Shown: one piece after another, positions 51,247 to 62,496 of the stretch
How the letters are laid out: each line of letters opens with the position of its first letter
Numbering within the stretch: position 1 is the first letter of the stretch
Assembly: GCF_000719705.1 (NCBI RefSeq)
Contig: NZ_JOHO01000008.1
Location: 153,124 to 217,123 of the forward strand
DNA length: 64,000 nucleotides
Reading direction: 5' to 3'
DNA from: Streptomyces sp. NRRL S-350
GTDB taxonomy: Bacteria > Actinomycetota > Actinomycetes > Streptomycetales > Streptomycetaceae
Notes under the pieces: model-generated
Seen by the model: only the letters and a program-made list of their open reading frames with translations
What the model was told of the DNA's origin: nothing
Database searches by the model: none
Translations under genes and position numbers: made by a program

Positions 51247-52872
51247 ATGGCGGCCACTGCAGACCACAGCACCACCGGGACGAGCGCCCCGGCGTACTAC
51301 GTTTCCACCCCGATCTACTACGTCAACGATCGCCCGCACCTGGGCCACGCGTACACCACCGTGGCGGGCGACGTCCTCACCCGCTGGCACCGCCAGCGCG
51401 GCGAGAAGGTGTGGTACCTGACCGGCACCGACGAGCACGGTCAGAAGATCATGCGGACCGCCGAAGCGAACGGCGTCAGCCCGCAGGAGTGGTGCGACAA
51501 GCTGGTCGAGGAAGCCTGGAAGCCGCTCTGGGAGCACCTGGAGATCGCCAACGACGACTTCATCCGCACCACCCAGCAGCGCCACACCGACCGCGTGCAG
51601 GAATTCGTCCAGGACCTGTACGACAAGGGCGAGATCTACAAGGGCGGCTACTCCGGCCCGTACTGCGTCGGCTGCGAGGAGTACAAGCTCCCCAACGAGC
51701 TGCTCGACGGCGCGAGCGAGGACGAGAAGCTCTGCCCGATCCACAAGAAGCCGGTGGAGTGGCTGGAGGAGGAGAACTACTTCTTCCGCCTGTCCGCGTA
51801 CGGCGAGAAGCTGCAGGAGTTCTACGCGCAGAACCCCGGCTTCATCGCCCCCGAGTCCGCCCGCAACGAGGTGCTGCGCTTCGTCGAACAGGGCCTCCAG
51901 GACCTCTCGATCTCCCGCTCCACCTTCAACTGGGGCGTGCCGCTGCCCTGGGACGAGAAGCACGTCCTCTACGTGTGGGTGGACGCGCTGCAGAACTACA
52001 TCACCGCGGCCGGGTACGGCAGCGACCCGGAGCGCTTCGCCGAGCTGTGGCCCGCCTCCGTCCACCTGGTCGGCAAGGACATCCTGCGGTTCCACGCCGT
52101 CATCTGGCCCGCCATGCTGATGGCCGCCGGCCTGCCGCTGCCCAAGCGGGTCGTCGCCAACGGCTGGCTGATGGTCGGCGGCGAGAAGATGTCCAAGTCC
52201 AACCTGACCGGCATCGCGCCCACCGACCTCACCTCGCACTTCGGCGTGGACGCCTACCGCTACTACTTCCTGCGGGCGATCCCGTTCGGCACGGACGGCT
52301 CGTTCTCCTGGGAGGACTTCACCGCCCGCTACACCTCCGAACTCGCCAACGACTTCGGCAACCTGGCCTCCCGGGTCGCCGCCATGGTCGGCAAGTACTT
52401 CGGCGGCGTGCTCCCGGCCGCCACCGCCACCGCCTCCGGCGAGGCCGAACAGGCCGTGGCCGACGGACTGGCCAAGGCCGTCGCGACGGCCGACCGGAAG
52501 ATCGGCGAGGAACTGGACTTCGCCGGCGGCCTCGCGGCGATCTTCGAGTTCGTCAAGCAGGTCAACGGCTACATCACCGAGCAGGAGCCCTGGAAGGTCG
52601 CCAAGGACGGATCCGACGAGGGCCGGGCGCGCCTCGCGACCATCCTCTACACCGCCGCCGAGTCGCTGCGCGCCACCGCCGTCCTGCTGAACCCGGTGAT
52701 GCCGTCCACCGCCGAGAAGCTGTGGGACTCCCTGGGCGCCGAAGCCGGACTGGGCGCGCTGTCCGCGCAGACCATCGCCACCGCGGCCGACTGGGGCCGG
52801 CTGCCCGTCGGTGCCACCGTCACCAAGGGCGAGATCCTGTTCCCGCGCCTCGAAGAGAAGCCGGCCGCCTGA
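51247..52872 (+). CDS. metG: Methionyl-tRNA synthetase
   Basis: The 541-residue class I synthetase charges tRNA-Met with methionine. It has the HIGH-type motif H31-L-G-H34, the connective peptide with CVGCEEYKLPNELLDG and the KMSKS motif at K314-M-S-K-S318. There is no C-terminal tRNA-binding extension, as in many actinobacteria. A -10-like TAAGCT ends 8 nt before ATG 51247, so the transcript may be leaderless or nearly so. tatD starts 1 bp after the stop; metG-tatD-rsmA-ispE is a conserved order. Confidence 0.97.
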   Translation: MAATADHSTTGTSAPAYYVSTPIYYVNDRPHLGHAYTTVAGDVLTRWHRQRGEKVWYLTGTDEHGQKIMRTAEANGVSPQEWCDKLVEEAWKPLWEHLEIANDDFIRTTQQRHTDRVQEFVQDLYDKGEIYKGGYSGPYCVGCEEYKLPNELLDGASEDEKLCPIHKKPVEWLEEENYFFRLSAYGEKLQEFYAQNPGFIAPESARNEVLRFVEQGLQDLSISRSTFNWGVPLPWDEKHVLYVWVDALQNYITAAGYGSDPERFAELWPASVHLVGKDILRFHAVIWPAMLMAAGLPLPKRVVANGWLMVGGEKMSKSNLTGIAPTDLTSHFGVDAYRYYFLRAIPFGTDGSFSWEDFTARYTSELANDFGNLASRVAAMVGKYFGGVLPAATATASGEAEQAVADGLAKAVATADRKIGEELDFAGGLAAIFEFVKQVNGYITEQEPWKVAKDGSDEGRARLATILYTAAESLRATAVLLNPVMPSTAEKLWDSLGAEAGLGALSAQTIATAADWGRLPVGATVTKGEILFPRLEEKPAA

Positions 52873-52873
52873 C

Positions 52874-53752
52874 ATGGCCGCCAAGGACGACGACCGGTCG
52901 ACCCCGCCGCCGCTGCCGCAGCCGCTGGCAGTGGCGGTGGCCGACTCGCACACCCACCTCGACATGCAGTCCGGCACCCCGGCGGAGGGCCTGGCCCGGG
53001 CCGCCTCCGTCGGCGTCACCACGGTGGTCCAGGTGGGCTGCGACGTACCCGGCTCACGCTGGGCCGCCGACCTGGCCGCCCAGTACGAACAGGTCCACGC
53101 GGCCGTCGCCCTGCACCCCAACGAGGCGCCGCGGATCTTCCTCGGCGACGCCGACGGCTGGTCCGGCCGACAGCGCGAGGCCGGCGGCGCCGCGGCGCTC
53201 GACGAGGCGCTCGCCGAGATCGACCGGCTCGCCGCCCTGCCGCAGGTCCGCGCCGTCGGCGAGACCGGGCTGGACTACTTCCGCACCGGGCCGGAAGGCG
53301 TCGAGATCCAGAAGGAGTCGTTCCGCCGCCACATCGAGATGGCCAAACGGCACGGCAAGGCCCTGGTCATCCACGACCGCGACGCCCACGAGGACGTCAT
53401 CGCCGTCCTCCTGGCGGAAGGCGCCCCGGAACGGACCGTCTTCCACTGCTACTCCGGCGACGCCGAGATGGCCAAGACCTGCGCCGAGCACGGCTGGTAC
53501 CTCTCCTTCGCCGGGCCGGTCACCTTCAAGGCCAACCAGCCGCTGCGGGACGCCCTGCTGGCCACCCCGCTCGACCGGATCCTGGTCGAGACCGACGCGC
53601 CCTTCCTCACCCCGCACCCCTACCGCGGCCGGCCCAACGCCCCGTACCTGATCCCGGTCACGGTGCGCTCGATGGCCGCGACGCTGGGACTGCGCGAGGA
53701 GGAGCTGTCGGCGGCCATCGCCGAGAACACGGCCCGGGCGTTCGGCTACTGA
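52874..53752 (+). CDS. tatD: TatD family metal-dependent hydrolase (DNase)
   Basis: The 292-residue protein has the amidohydrolase metal sites of TatD: DSHTHLD (first pair of His), GETGLDYFR (Glu), a histidine in VIHDRDAH and the final VETDAPFLTPHPYRG motif. TatD proteins are 3'-5' nucleases involved in DNA repair or RNA quality control. The first 20 residues are a disordered Asp/Pro extension. It starts 1 bp after metG, so both are on one transcript. Confidence 0.93.
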   Translation: MAAKDDDRSTPPPLPQPLAVAVADSHTHLDMQSGTPAEGLARAASVGVTTVVQVGCDVPGSRWAADLAAQYEQVHAAVALHPNEAPRIFLGDADGWSGRQREAGGAAALDEALAEIDRLAALPQVRAVGETGLDYFRTGPEGVEIQKESFRRHIEMAKRHGKALVIHDRDAHEDVIAVLLAEGAPERTVFHCYSGDAEMAKTCAEHGWYLSFAGPVTFKANQPLRDALLATPLDRILVETDAPFLTPHPYRGRPNAPYLIPVTVRSMAATLGLREEELSAAIAENTARAFGY

Positions 53753-53866
53753 CCCGGCCGACCCGGGTTCGCCCGGGTTGGCCGAGCTGACCGGGTTGGC
53801 CGGGCTGACCTGGTGCGCGGGTGTCCCGTCCGGATCGGCGCGTCCGGACGGCACCCCCCGCGCCCG

Positions 53867-53878
53867 TATCCTTGGCCC
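53867..53878 (+). promoter_or_regulatory. Leaderless promoter of rsmA
   Basis: TATCCT (53867-53872) is the best -10 of the region and ends exactly 6 nt before GTG 53879, without a ribosome site. Confidence 0.5.
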
Positions 53879-54892
53879 GTGAGCACCACCGACCCCACCC
53901 CTGACAGCCACCTGCTGGGCGCCGCCGACATCCGGGAACTGGCGGCCGCGTTCGGCGTGAAGCCGACCAAGCAGCGCGGACAGAACTTCGTCATCGACGG
54001 CAACACCGTGCGGCGGATCGTCCGGGCCGCCGGGGTGACGGAGCAGGACGCCGTCGTGGAGGTCGGGCCCGGTCTCGGCTCGCTGACGCTCGCGCTGCTG
54101 GAATCGGCGCGGCACGTGACGGCGGTCGAGATCGACCCGGTGCTGGCCCAGCACCTGCCGGACACCGTCGCCGCCCGGATGCCGAACCGCGTCGACTCCT
54201 TCGACCTGGTGTTCAGCGACGCCATGGAGGTCACCGAACTGCCCGGGCCGGCGCCCACCGCGCTGGTCGCCAACCTCCCGTACAACGTGGCCGTGCCCGT
54301 CCTGCTGCACATGCTGGCGACCTTCCCCAGCATCGAGCGGACCCTGGTGATGGTGCAGAGCGAGGTCGCCGACCGGCTCGCCGCCAAGCCGGGCAACAAG
54401 GTGTACGGCGTCCCGTCGGTCAAGGCCAACTGGTACGCCGACGTCAAGCGGGCCGGTGCCATCGGGCGCAACGTGTTCTGGCCCGCCCCCAACGTCGACT
54501 CCGGGCTGGTCTCGCTGATCCGCCGCGAGCCGCCCAGGACCAGCGCCAGCCGCACGGAGGTCTTCGCCGTGGTCGACGCCGCGTTCGCCCAGCGGCGCAA
54601 GACCCTGCGCGCCGCACTCGCCGGCTGGGCCGGCTCCGCCGCCGGCGCAGAGCAGGCGCTCGCGGCCGCCGGGATCGACCACAAGCTGCGCGGCGAGATG
54701 CTGACCGTGGAGCAATTCGCCCGGATCGCCGAGCACAAGCCCGCGGGCCCCGGGCGCGAGCCTGCGCTCGCCGAGTCCGAGGCCGTCGGGGCCGGGGCCG
54801 TCGAGGCCGGGACCGTCGGGCCCGGGACCGCGGAAGCCGGGACCGCTGAGGCCGGAACCGCCGAGAACCAGCCCGTGAAGGACACCGAGTGA
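53879..54892 (+). CDS. rsmA: 16S rRNA dimethyladenosine methyltransferase RsmA (KsgA) with repeat tail
   Basis: The 337-residue enzyme dimethylates A1518 and A1519 of 16S rRNA with SAM. Motifs are [20 protein letters not shown], the SAM site [15 protein letters not shown] and the catalytic NLPYNV. Loss of this activity confers kasugamycin resistance in other bacteria. The last 40 residues are an added tail of [15 protein letters not shown] repeats (about 54780-54875), absent from standard KsgA. GTG 53879 is probably a leaderless start. Its TGA overlaps the GTG of ispE by 4 bp. Confidence 0.95.
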   Translation: MSTTDPTPDSHLLGAADIRELAAAFGVKPTKQRGQNFVIDGNTVRRIVRAAGVTEQDAVVEVGPGLGSLTLALLESARHVTAVEIDPVLAQHLPDTVAARMPNRVDSFDLVFSDAMEVTELPGPAPTALVANLPYNVAVPVLLHMLATFPSIERTLVMVQSEVADRLAAKPGNKVYGVPSVKANWYADVKRAGAIGRNVFWPAPNVDSGLVSLIRREPPRTSASRTEVFAVVDAAFAQRRKTLRAALAGWAGSAAGAEQALAAAGIDHKLRGEMLTVEQFARIAEHKPAGPGREPALAESEAVGAGAVEAGTVGPGTAEAGTAEAGTAENQPVKDTE

Positions 54893-55923
54893 TCACCGTA
54901 CGGGTGCCGGCCAAGGTCAACGTCCAGCTGGGGGTCGGCGGGCTTCGCGCCGACGGCTTCCACGACCTGGCCAACGTCTTCTTCGCCGTCGCCCTCGGCG
55001 ACGAGGTCACCGCCACCCCGGGCGAAGGCGTCACCCTGACCTGCTCCGGGCCCGACGCCGCCGTCGTCCCACTGGACGACACCAACCTCGCCGCCCGCGC
55101 CGCCCGACTGCTCGCCGCCCACCACGGCCTCGCCGACCCGGGCGTACACCTGCACATCGCCAAGGCCATCCCGGTGGCCGGCGGCATGGCCGGCGGCAGC
55201 GCCGACGGCGCTGCCGCGCTCGTCGCCTGCGACGCCCTGTGGCAGCTGGACACCCCGTTCGAGACGCTGCTGCGACTCGCCGCCGAACTCGGGTCGGACG
55301 TACCGTTCGCCCTGCTCGGCGGCGTCGCACTGGGCCGCGGCCGGGGCGAGATCCTGGAACCGCTGACCGTCGAGGGCACCTTCCACTGGGTCTTCGCGGT
55401 CGCCGACGGCGGCCTGTCCACCCCCGCCGTCTTCCGCGAGTGCGACCGGCTACGCGAGGAGGCCGGCACCGGCTCCAGCGACGCCCAGGTGCCCACCCCC
55501 GACGCCGACCCGGCGCTGCTCGCCGCCCTCGCCGAAGGCGACGCCGTCGCCCTGGCCGCCGCGCTCGCCAACGACCTCCAGGCCGCCGCGCTCTCGCTGC
55601 GCCCCTCGCTCGCCGCCACCCTGCGGGCCGGCACCGAGGCGGGCGCGCTCGGGGCACTGGTCTCCGGATCCGGGCCGACCTGCGCCTTCCTCACCAAGGA
55701 CGCCGAAGCGGCCGCCGCCGTCGCCCAGGCACTGCGGGCCTCCGGCACCTGCCGCACGGCGCACGCCACGCACGGGCCGGTGCCCGGGGCGGCGGTGCTC
55801 GCGACGGCGGCGCCCGAGGCGGCGGTGCTCGGGACGACGGTGCTCGGGACGATGGGGCCCGAGGCGGGGCACGGGACGACGGGGCCCGAGGCGGGGCACG
55901 GGACGGCCGCACCCGGGGCCTGA
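54889..55923 (+). CDS. ispE: 4-diphosphocytidyl-2-C-methyl-D-erythritol kinase IspE with repeat tail
   Basis: The 344-residue GHMP kinase phosphorylates CDP-methylerythritol in the non-mevalonate route to isoprenoids. It has [20 protein letters not shown] at the N-terminus, the ATP-binding loop [17 protein letters not shown], and [11 protein letters not shown]. The last 45 residues are a tail of [23 protein letters not shown] repeats (55790-55915). GTG 54889 overlaps rsmA. It is the last gene of the metG-tatD / rsmA-ispE run. The usual length is near 300 residues. Confidence 0.95.
   Translation: MITVRVPAKVNVQLGVGGLRADGFHDLANVFFAVALGDEVTATPGEGVTLTCSGPDAAVVPLDDTNLAARAARLLAAHHGLADPGVHLHIAKAIPVAGGMAGGSADGAAALVACDALWQLDTPFETLLRLAAELGSDVPFALLGGVALGRGRGEILEPLTVEGTFHWVFAVADGGLSTPAVFRECDRLREEAGTGSSDAQVPTPDADPALLAALAEGDAVALAAALANDLQAAALSLRPSLAATLRAGTEAGALGALVSGSGPTCAFLTKDAEAAAAVAQALRASGTCRTAHATHGPVPGAAVLATAAPEAAVLGTTVLGTMGPEAGHGTTGPEAGHGTAAPGA
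55790..55915 (+). repeat. Tandem coding repeat in the ispE tail
   Basis: Imperfect units of GTGCTCGGGACGAC and GGCCCGAGGCGGGGCACGGG (the latter in two near-identical copies, 55857-55900) encode the C-terminal low-complexity tail. Confidence 0.7.
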
Positions 55924-56035
55924 CCCCGGCGGAAAGGACCGCCGCCCTCGGCGGCCGAGTCCCGCGGCCGGGCGCACTAGGCTGAGGAGGTCGGGGCCTT
56001 CCCCGCCGACCGCCGAACCCAGGAGCGCAGCACAC

Positions 56036-57859
<1,824 letters not shown>

Positions 57860-57882
57860 CCGCCCGACCGACGGCCCGCGGG

Positions 57883-59793
57883 CTACCGCCCGGCCAGCAG
57901 CGCTTCGAGTTCGTCCGCCGCACGGCCCAGCGCGCTCCGCGCCGGGTCGTGCGGCACGCTCGGATCGGACGGCGGGGCGCCTGACGGACCGGGCGGGGCT
58001 GCGCCCGACGGACCGGACGGCGGGCGGTGCGCGCGGGCCGCGGCCGTCAGCTCGTCCAACGCGCGGCGGACCCGGTCGACCTCGGCGGGGTCCGGCACCC
58101 GGCCGCCGAACCGGAGCTGCGCCGCGAACGCCGCCACCGCGCCCCCCAGCCGCTCCAACGCCGCCGTCGCCGGCAGCCACCGCTCCGCCAGCCGACCGGT
58201 CGGCGGCGGCTCGGCCAACCCCTGCCGCACCTCCTGCCGGGCATCCGCCAGCGACCGGTAGGCCGTACGGCGCAGCCACACCTCGGCCCCGTCCACGCTC
58301 CCCCCGGTGACCGCGTCGAGATAGGCCCGCAGCGCCGTCGCCGCCTCGACCACCCGGGGCTCGATCCGGTGCCGCGGGCGCTCCGGCCACAGCAGGTACC
58401 CGAAGACCAGCACGATCGCACTGGCCAGCACGGTGTCCAGGACCCGGGGCCAGAACTGTGCCGCGCTGCTCTGCCCGCCGAGCTGGATCAGGACCAACGC
58501 CATCGGCGTCATCGCCACCGTGTTCAGCCCGTAGTGCGCCGCCGTCGCGTACGGCAGCAAGGACACACACAGCGCGGCGATCGCGGCCAACGCCCACTCG
58601 TCCGTGGTCAGCGCGACCAGCGCCGCCGTCACAGCCACCCCCAGCACCGTGCCGATCGAACGGCTCACCGCCCGCAGGAACACCGAGCCGAGATCCGGCT
58701 TGAGCACGAACGCGATCGTCATCGGCACCCAGTAGCCCCTGCTGAGCGGATAGTTGGCGGTGACCACCGAGCCCGCCGCGATGCACAGCGCCACCCGCGC
58801 CCCGTACCGGACCGAACCCCGGGACAGCAGCCGCACCCGCAGCCGCCACGGATCCGGCGGAGGCGCCGGCGCGACGCCGGGCGGGCCGCCCCGGCCCGCC
58901 ACCGCATCGGCAGCGGCCCGCAGCGCCACGTCCAGAGCCTGCCGCGACGGCGTGTCCGGCCCCCAGCCAGGGACGACGACCTCACCGCCCCCCGACCGCA
59001 CCGCCGCCGCCAGCCGAACCGGCACCCCCGCCACCTCGGGCGGCACCGGACGCCGGGCCCACAGCAGACCCGTCGCCGCCTCCGTCGCGGCGAGAGCCGC
59101 CTCGTACATCCGGCCCGTACCGGAGCCCCGGCCGGGCAGCAGATCCTGCAGCTGGTTCAGACGGGCCGTCAACACCTGACGTGAAGCCGCGGCCCGCGCA
59201 GTACCCAGATCGGCGAGAGTACGGCCGAGCGCCTCGTACACGATCGCGAGCGCCCGGACACGCGGATCGGCCCCAGGCCGGCCCGGCACCCCCGCGAACA
59301 AACCCAGCACCACCACGAACACGGCACCCGCGACCATCATCGGCGCCGCCGCCCACCACGGATCCGGCAACGGCATCCCGCCGCCCAACGCCGCCGACAC
59401 CAACAACAGCATCCCCGCCGCCGAACCGCGCGGACCCGTCGCACTCAAAGCACCGGACACGAAAGCCGTGAGCGTCAGCGCCACCCCCAGCACCACGCCA
59501 TCCGCGTCCGCCCGCTGGAGCGCCGAACCGACCACCATGCCGAGCGCGGACGCCAGCACGGCCCACCCGATCCGAGCCAGCCGCAACCACGACGGCTCGA
59601 CACGGTCATTCATCGTCGCGTGCATCGCACCGAGCCCCGCGAACACCCCCAGATCCAACCGGTGCGCCAGCAGCCCGGCCCCCAGCGGCACCGCCATCCC
59701 CACCGCGGCCCGAACCATCAACGCCACCGGCAACGGCACCCGCACCGGCCGCGCGGCACGCGCCCACCACGGCGTGGGGTCCAGGGAACTCAT
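57883..59793 (-). CDS. FUSC family inner membrane permease
   Basis: The 636-residue protein has two sets of about five membrane helices (residues about 20-155 and 320-460) with soluble loops, the layout of FUSC/YccS/aromatic acid exporters. Typical segments are GLGAMHATMNDRVEPSWLRLARI in the first half and YWVPMTIAFVLKPDLGSVFLRAVSRSIGTVLG in the second. The C-terminal domain after 460 is helical and soluble. It probably exports aromatic or amphiphilic compounds. I used ATG 59793; ATG 59838 is open in frame. It converges with the ABC-F gene with 23 bp between stop codons. Confidence 0.83.
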   Translation of the reverse strand: MSSLDPTPWWARAARPVRVPLPVALMVRAAVGMAVPLGAGLLAHRLDLGVFAGLGAMHATMNDRVEPSWLRLARIGWAVLASALGMVVGSALQRADADGVVLGVALTLTAFVSGALSATGPRGSAAGMLLLVSAALGGGMPLPDPWWAAAPMMVAGAVFVVVLGLFAGVPGRPGADPRVRALAIVYEALGRTLADLGTARAAASRQVLTARLNQLQDLLPGRGSGTGRMYEAALAATEAATGLLWARRPVPPEVAGVPVRLAAAVRSGGGEVVVPGWGPDTPSRQALDVALRAAADAVAGRGGPPGVAPAPPPDPWRLRVRLLSRGSVRYGARVALCIAAGSVVTANYPLSRGYWVPMTIAFVLKPDLGSVFLRAVSRSIGTVLGVAVTAALVALTTDEWALAAIAALCVSLLPYATAAHYGLNTVAMTPMALVLIQLGGQSSAAQFWPRVLDTVLASAIVLVFGYLLWPERPRHRIEPRVVEAATALRAYLDAVTGGSVDGAEVWLRRTAYRSLADARQEVRQGLAEPPPTGRLAERWLPATAALERLGGAVAAFAAQLRFGGRVPDPAEVDRVRRALDELTAAARAHRPPSGPSGAAPPGPSGAPPSDPSVPHDPARSALGRAADELEALLAGR

Positions 59794-60123
59794 GCGATCA
59801 CGTCCGTTCTGCGGCCTGGAGTCGCTGCTGTGCGACATTGCGCGGCAGATGGGGGCGTACCGGTCAGTCTACCCAGCGGCGCCGGGGGGACACTGTACGT
59901 GTCAAGTTCGTACCGATCGCGCACGGGCGGGCCAAGGTCCCTGCCGGTCCGACAGAGGCGGTGGCTACCATGGCGGAGGCGAAAACCGCCCCCAGGGCGG
60001 CCCGTTCGCCGACCAGGACGGTACGACGACGGCACGAACCAGAAGTTGACGGAGTATTGCGGCGCGGAGCCCACCCGGACGCCCCGGGCGCGGGCCCGCC
60101 GTACGGGGGAGAGGTGAACTGCT

Positions 60124-60699
60124 GTGGCAGATGACGGCAAGCCGGGGACAACGACGAACCCGACGACGCCTGCGGGCCCTGGCGGCCCTGCGGGGACCAG
60201 CCCGGGGGCTTCGACAGCCGACGTCAAACCGTACGTGCTGCCCCCCAGCCCCGGGACCTACGGGCCCTTCGTCAGCGAGGCGCAGACGTACGGCGACGCC
60301 AACGCCCTGGTCGCCGCCTTCGGCAAGCAGAACGTGAAGGTCGAGCTGGACACGCTCACCGAGTTCGCGAAGAAGGTCGACGCCCTGCTGCAGGTCATGG
60401 AGGGCTCGGCGGCGGCCCCGTACAAGATCCAGGAACAGAAGCTCACCGCAAAGAGCTTCGCCAGTGCGCAGTTCGCGGAGGCCACGGCGCTGACGACCGC
60501 CTACGAGAAGGTGCACGCCCAGCTCGTCCAACTGCACAAGGACTTCGCGGCCCAGATCCAGTCGATGCAGACGGCCGTTTCGCAGACGGCGAACAACTAC
60601 GCGGCCAACGAGGACCAGACGACGGCCGCGCAGAACACGGTCGCCAAGACCGCGGATACCACCACGCCGACGTCAGGGTCGGACAACACCAAGTACTGA
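60124..60699 (+). CDS. Helical type VII secretion-type protein with YxxxE signal
   Basis: The 191-residue protein has a Thr/Pro/Gly-rich N-terminus (1-40), then two long helices (about 55-165) rich in Ala, Lys, Glu and Gln, like an EspC or WXG100-related hairpin although it has no tryptophan. Y159-A-A-N-E163 matches the YxxxD/E export signal of type VII substrates, placed after the second helix as expected. GTG 60124 follows GGGGGAGAGG. The next gene encodes a second such protein, and a mycosin follows, so this is probably a secreted partner of the pair. No enzymatic domain is visible. Confidence 0.7.
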   Translation: MADDGKPGTTTNPTTPAGPGGPAGTSPGASTADVKPYVLPPSPGTYGPFVSEAQTYGDANALVAAFGKQNVKVELDTLTEFAKKVDALLQVMEGSAAAPYKIQEQKLTAKSFASAQFAEATALTTAYEKVHAQLVQLHKDFAAQIQSMQTAVSQTANNYAANEDQTTAAQNTVAKTADTTTPTSGSDNTKY

Positions 60700-60742
60700 T
60701 GGTCGCCTGGGGAGAGTCCTACGGGGAAACGGGGAGCAAGTA

Positions 60743-62398
60743 GTGTCAGGCGGAACGAACTTCGAAAGCATCGACCACGCCCACCTGCGGAAGATGGTGG
60801 ACAGCACGGACCCCGCGACGGTCCTCAGCCGCGGCACCCAACTGCAGGCCGCCGGCCAGGTGCTGAAGGAGCTGAGCACGGCGCTCAAGGCGCACGTCGG
60901 CGGAGTCACCTGGGAAGGCCCGGCAGCCGAGAACTTCAAGACCTGGGCCACCAACCTGCAGCAGTCGGCACAGATCATCAGCGACCACGCCACGACCGCC
61001 GGCAATGCCATGCACCAGGCCGGGGAGGCGCTCAGCACCGCCAAGTCCGCCGTGCCTGAGCCGCCGCAGACGGAGATCGACGCGGTCGCCAAGCGCAACT
61101 CGCAGACGGTCTACATGCCGTCGAGCGTGCAACTCGCCGTCGGCCAGACCGTCGACGACTACATGGCCTCCGTCAACAAGAACTGGGTCACCGCCACCCA
61201 GGCCGCGCAGGCCCAGGCGACCGTCGAGAAGGAACACCAGGAAGCCGTCCTCCAGATGGAGAAGCTCGCGCAGGCGTACGGCGCGGCCACGACGACGCTG
61301 AACGGGATCCCTTCCGATGTGGTGCTGCCGGGGACGCCTGACGAGCGTGGCAACAAGGGGGGCTCCGACGAATACACCGGGAGCGGCGGTTCTGGTGGCG
61401 GTTACGGCGGTTCCGTTCGCAGCCCGCGCTCGAGTGGCGGCAGCGTCGGTGGAGGGTACAACCCGTCCGGCGGAGGCGGCGGTTCGGTGACGCCTTCCAA
61501 CCCTGGATCGGGATCCACTGGATCGTCCGGCCCGGGTCACACCACCCCGACGCCCCCGCACGGCGGTGGCCAGGTGCCGCCGTCGCCGCAGGACCCGGGC
61601 ACCTCGGTCCCGCCGTCCCACCCGTCGGACCCGGTCAACCGCCCGGGCACCGGGCTCGACAGTGTGCCCACCCTCCCGACCCAGACGAGTCCGTCCGGCC
61701 CCGGTGGTGGCCCGCTGCCGACGGACGGGCCGATCACGGTACCCGTCCACCCGAGCGGGCCCAACGGCCCCGGCGGCGGCCCCGGCTTCCCCGGCGGCCC
61801 GGTGCCCGGCTTCCCCGGTGGACCGGGTGGTGGTTCGGCGCAGACCAAGGGTGGCGGTTCGCTCCAGGCCAAGGGCGGCGGCAGCGAGTACCTGCTCGGC
61901 AAGGGCGGCAGTGTCAACGCCCGCACGCCGTTCGGCGGCCAGACTCCGGGGAAGAACGGTACGCCCGGTCTTCCGACCGGGACGGTCTTCGGCGGACGCG
62001 AGGCGGGGCCCGGCGGCGGCCGGGTCGGCGGGCCCAACGGCATGGGCATGCAGCCCGGCATGGGTGGCCATGGCGGTGGCGGTGTCGTCGGTTCGGGCGG
62101 CGGCTCGCGCGGCCGGGGCCTGGCCTCCACGCCCGGCGGCGCGGTCGGTGGCCGCAAGGGACCGACCGCCGGCGGGGAGTTCACCCCCGGCGGCACGGGC
62201 CTGCGCAACCGTGCGGCCGCGGCGGAAGCAGCCGAGGGCGGTGCCCGGTCGGGGCAGAACGGCATGATGGCCCCCGGCGGGGCGGGCCACCGAGGCCGCA
62301 ACGAGCGCGACCGCCGCAAGCGGGCCGACTACCTGCACGAGGACGAGGAGACCTGGACCAGCGGTACGCCGCACAGCAATCCGGACGTGATTGAGTAG
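60743..62398 (+). CDS. WXG/PPE-like type VII secretion substrate with long Gly/Pro-rich tail
   Basis: The 551-residue protein has an N-terminal helical domain (1-190) with W57-E-G59, corresponding to the WXG turn, flanked by amphipathic helices typical of PPE or WXG100 proteins. A Gly/Ser/Pro-rich disordered region of about 310 residues (200-515) contains GGG, PGG and PGFPGGP repeats. The C-terminus ends in a basic patch and Y530-L-H-E-D534, a YxxxD signal. It is probably exported with the preceding protein by the type VII machinery. GTG 60743 has GGGGAG upstream, 43 bp after the previous gene. A hairpin ends the transcript. Confidence 0.8.
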   Translation: MSGGTNFESIDHAHLRKMVDSTDPATVLSRGTQLQAAGQVLKELSTALKAHVGGVTWEGPAAENFKTWATNLQQSAQIISDHATTAGNAMHQAGEALSTAKSAVPEPPQTEIDAVAKRNSQTVYMPSSVQLAVGQTVDDYMASVNKNWVTATQAAQAQATVEKEHQEAVLQMEKLAQAYGAATTTLNGIPSDVVLPGTPDERGNKGGSDEYTGSGGSGGGYGGSVRSPRSSGGSVGGGYNPSGGGGGSVTPSNPGSGSTGSSGPGHTTPTPPHGGGQVPPSPQDPGTSVPPSHPSDPVNRPGTGLDSVPTLPTQTSPSGPGGGPLPTDGPITVPVHPSGPNGPGGGPGFPGGPVPGFPGGPGGGSAQTKGGGSLQAKGGGSEYLLGKGGSVNARTPFGGQTPGKNGTPGLPTGTVFGGREAGPGGGRVGGPNGMGMQPGMGGHGGGGVVGSGGGSRGRGLASTPGGAVGGRKGPTAGGEFTPGGTGLRNRAAAAEAAEGGARSGQNGMMAPGGAGHRGRNERDRRKRADYLHEDEETWTSGTPHSNPDVIE

Positions 62399-62408
62399 GA
62401 CGGCAACG

Positions 62409-62446
62409 ACTGCCCGGCCACTGGGCTTCCCCGGTGGCCGGGCAGT
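62409..62446 (+). terminator. Hairpin between the PPE-like and mycosin genes
   Basis: ACTGCCCGGCCAC (62409-62421) pairs perfectly with GTGGCCGGGCAGT (62434-62446). It is 10 bp after the stop and has no T tract. Confidence 0.7.
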
Positions 62447-62496
62447 CACGTTCGGAGCACTGGTCTTACCGACGGGGACACTGACGAGGAGCTGTG

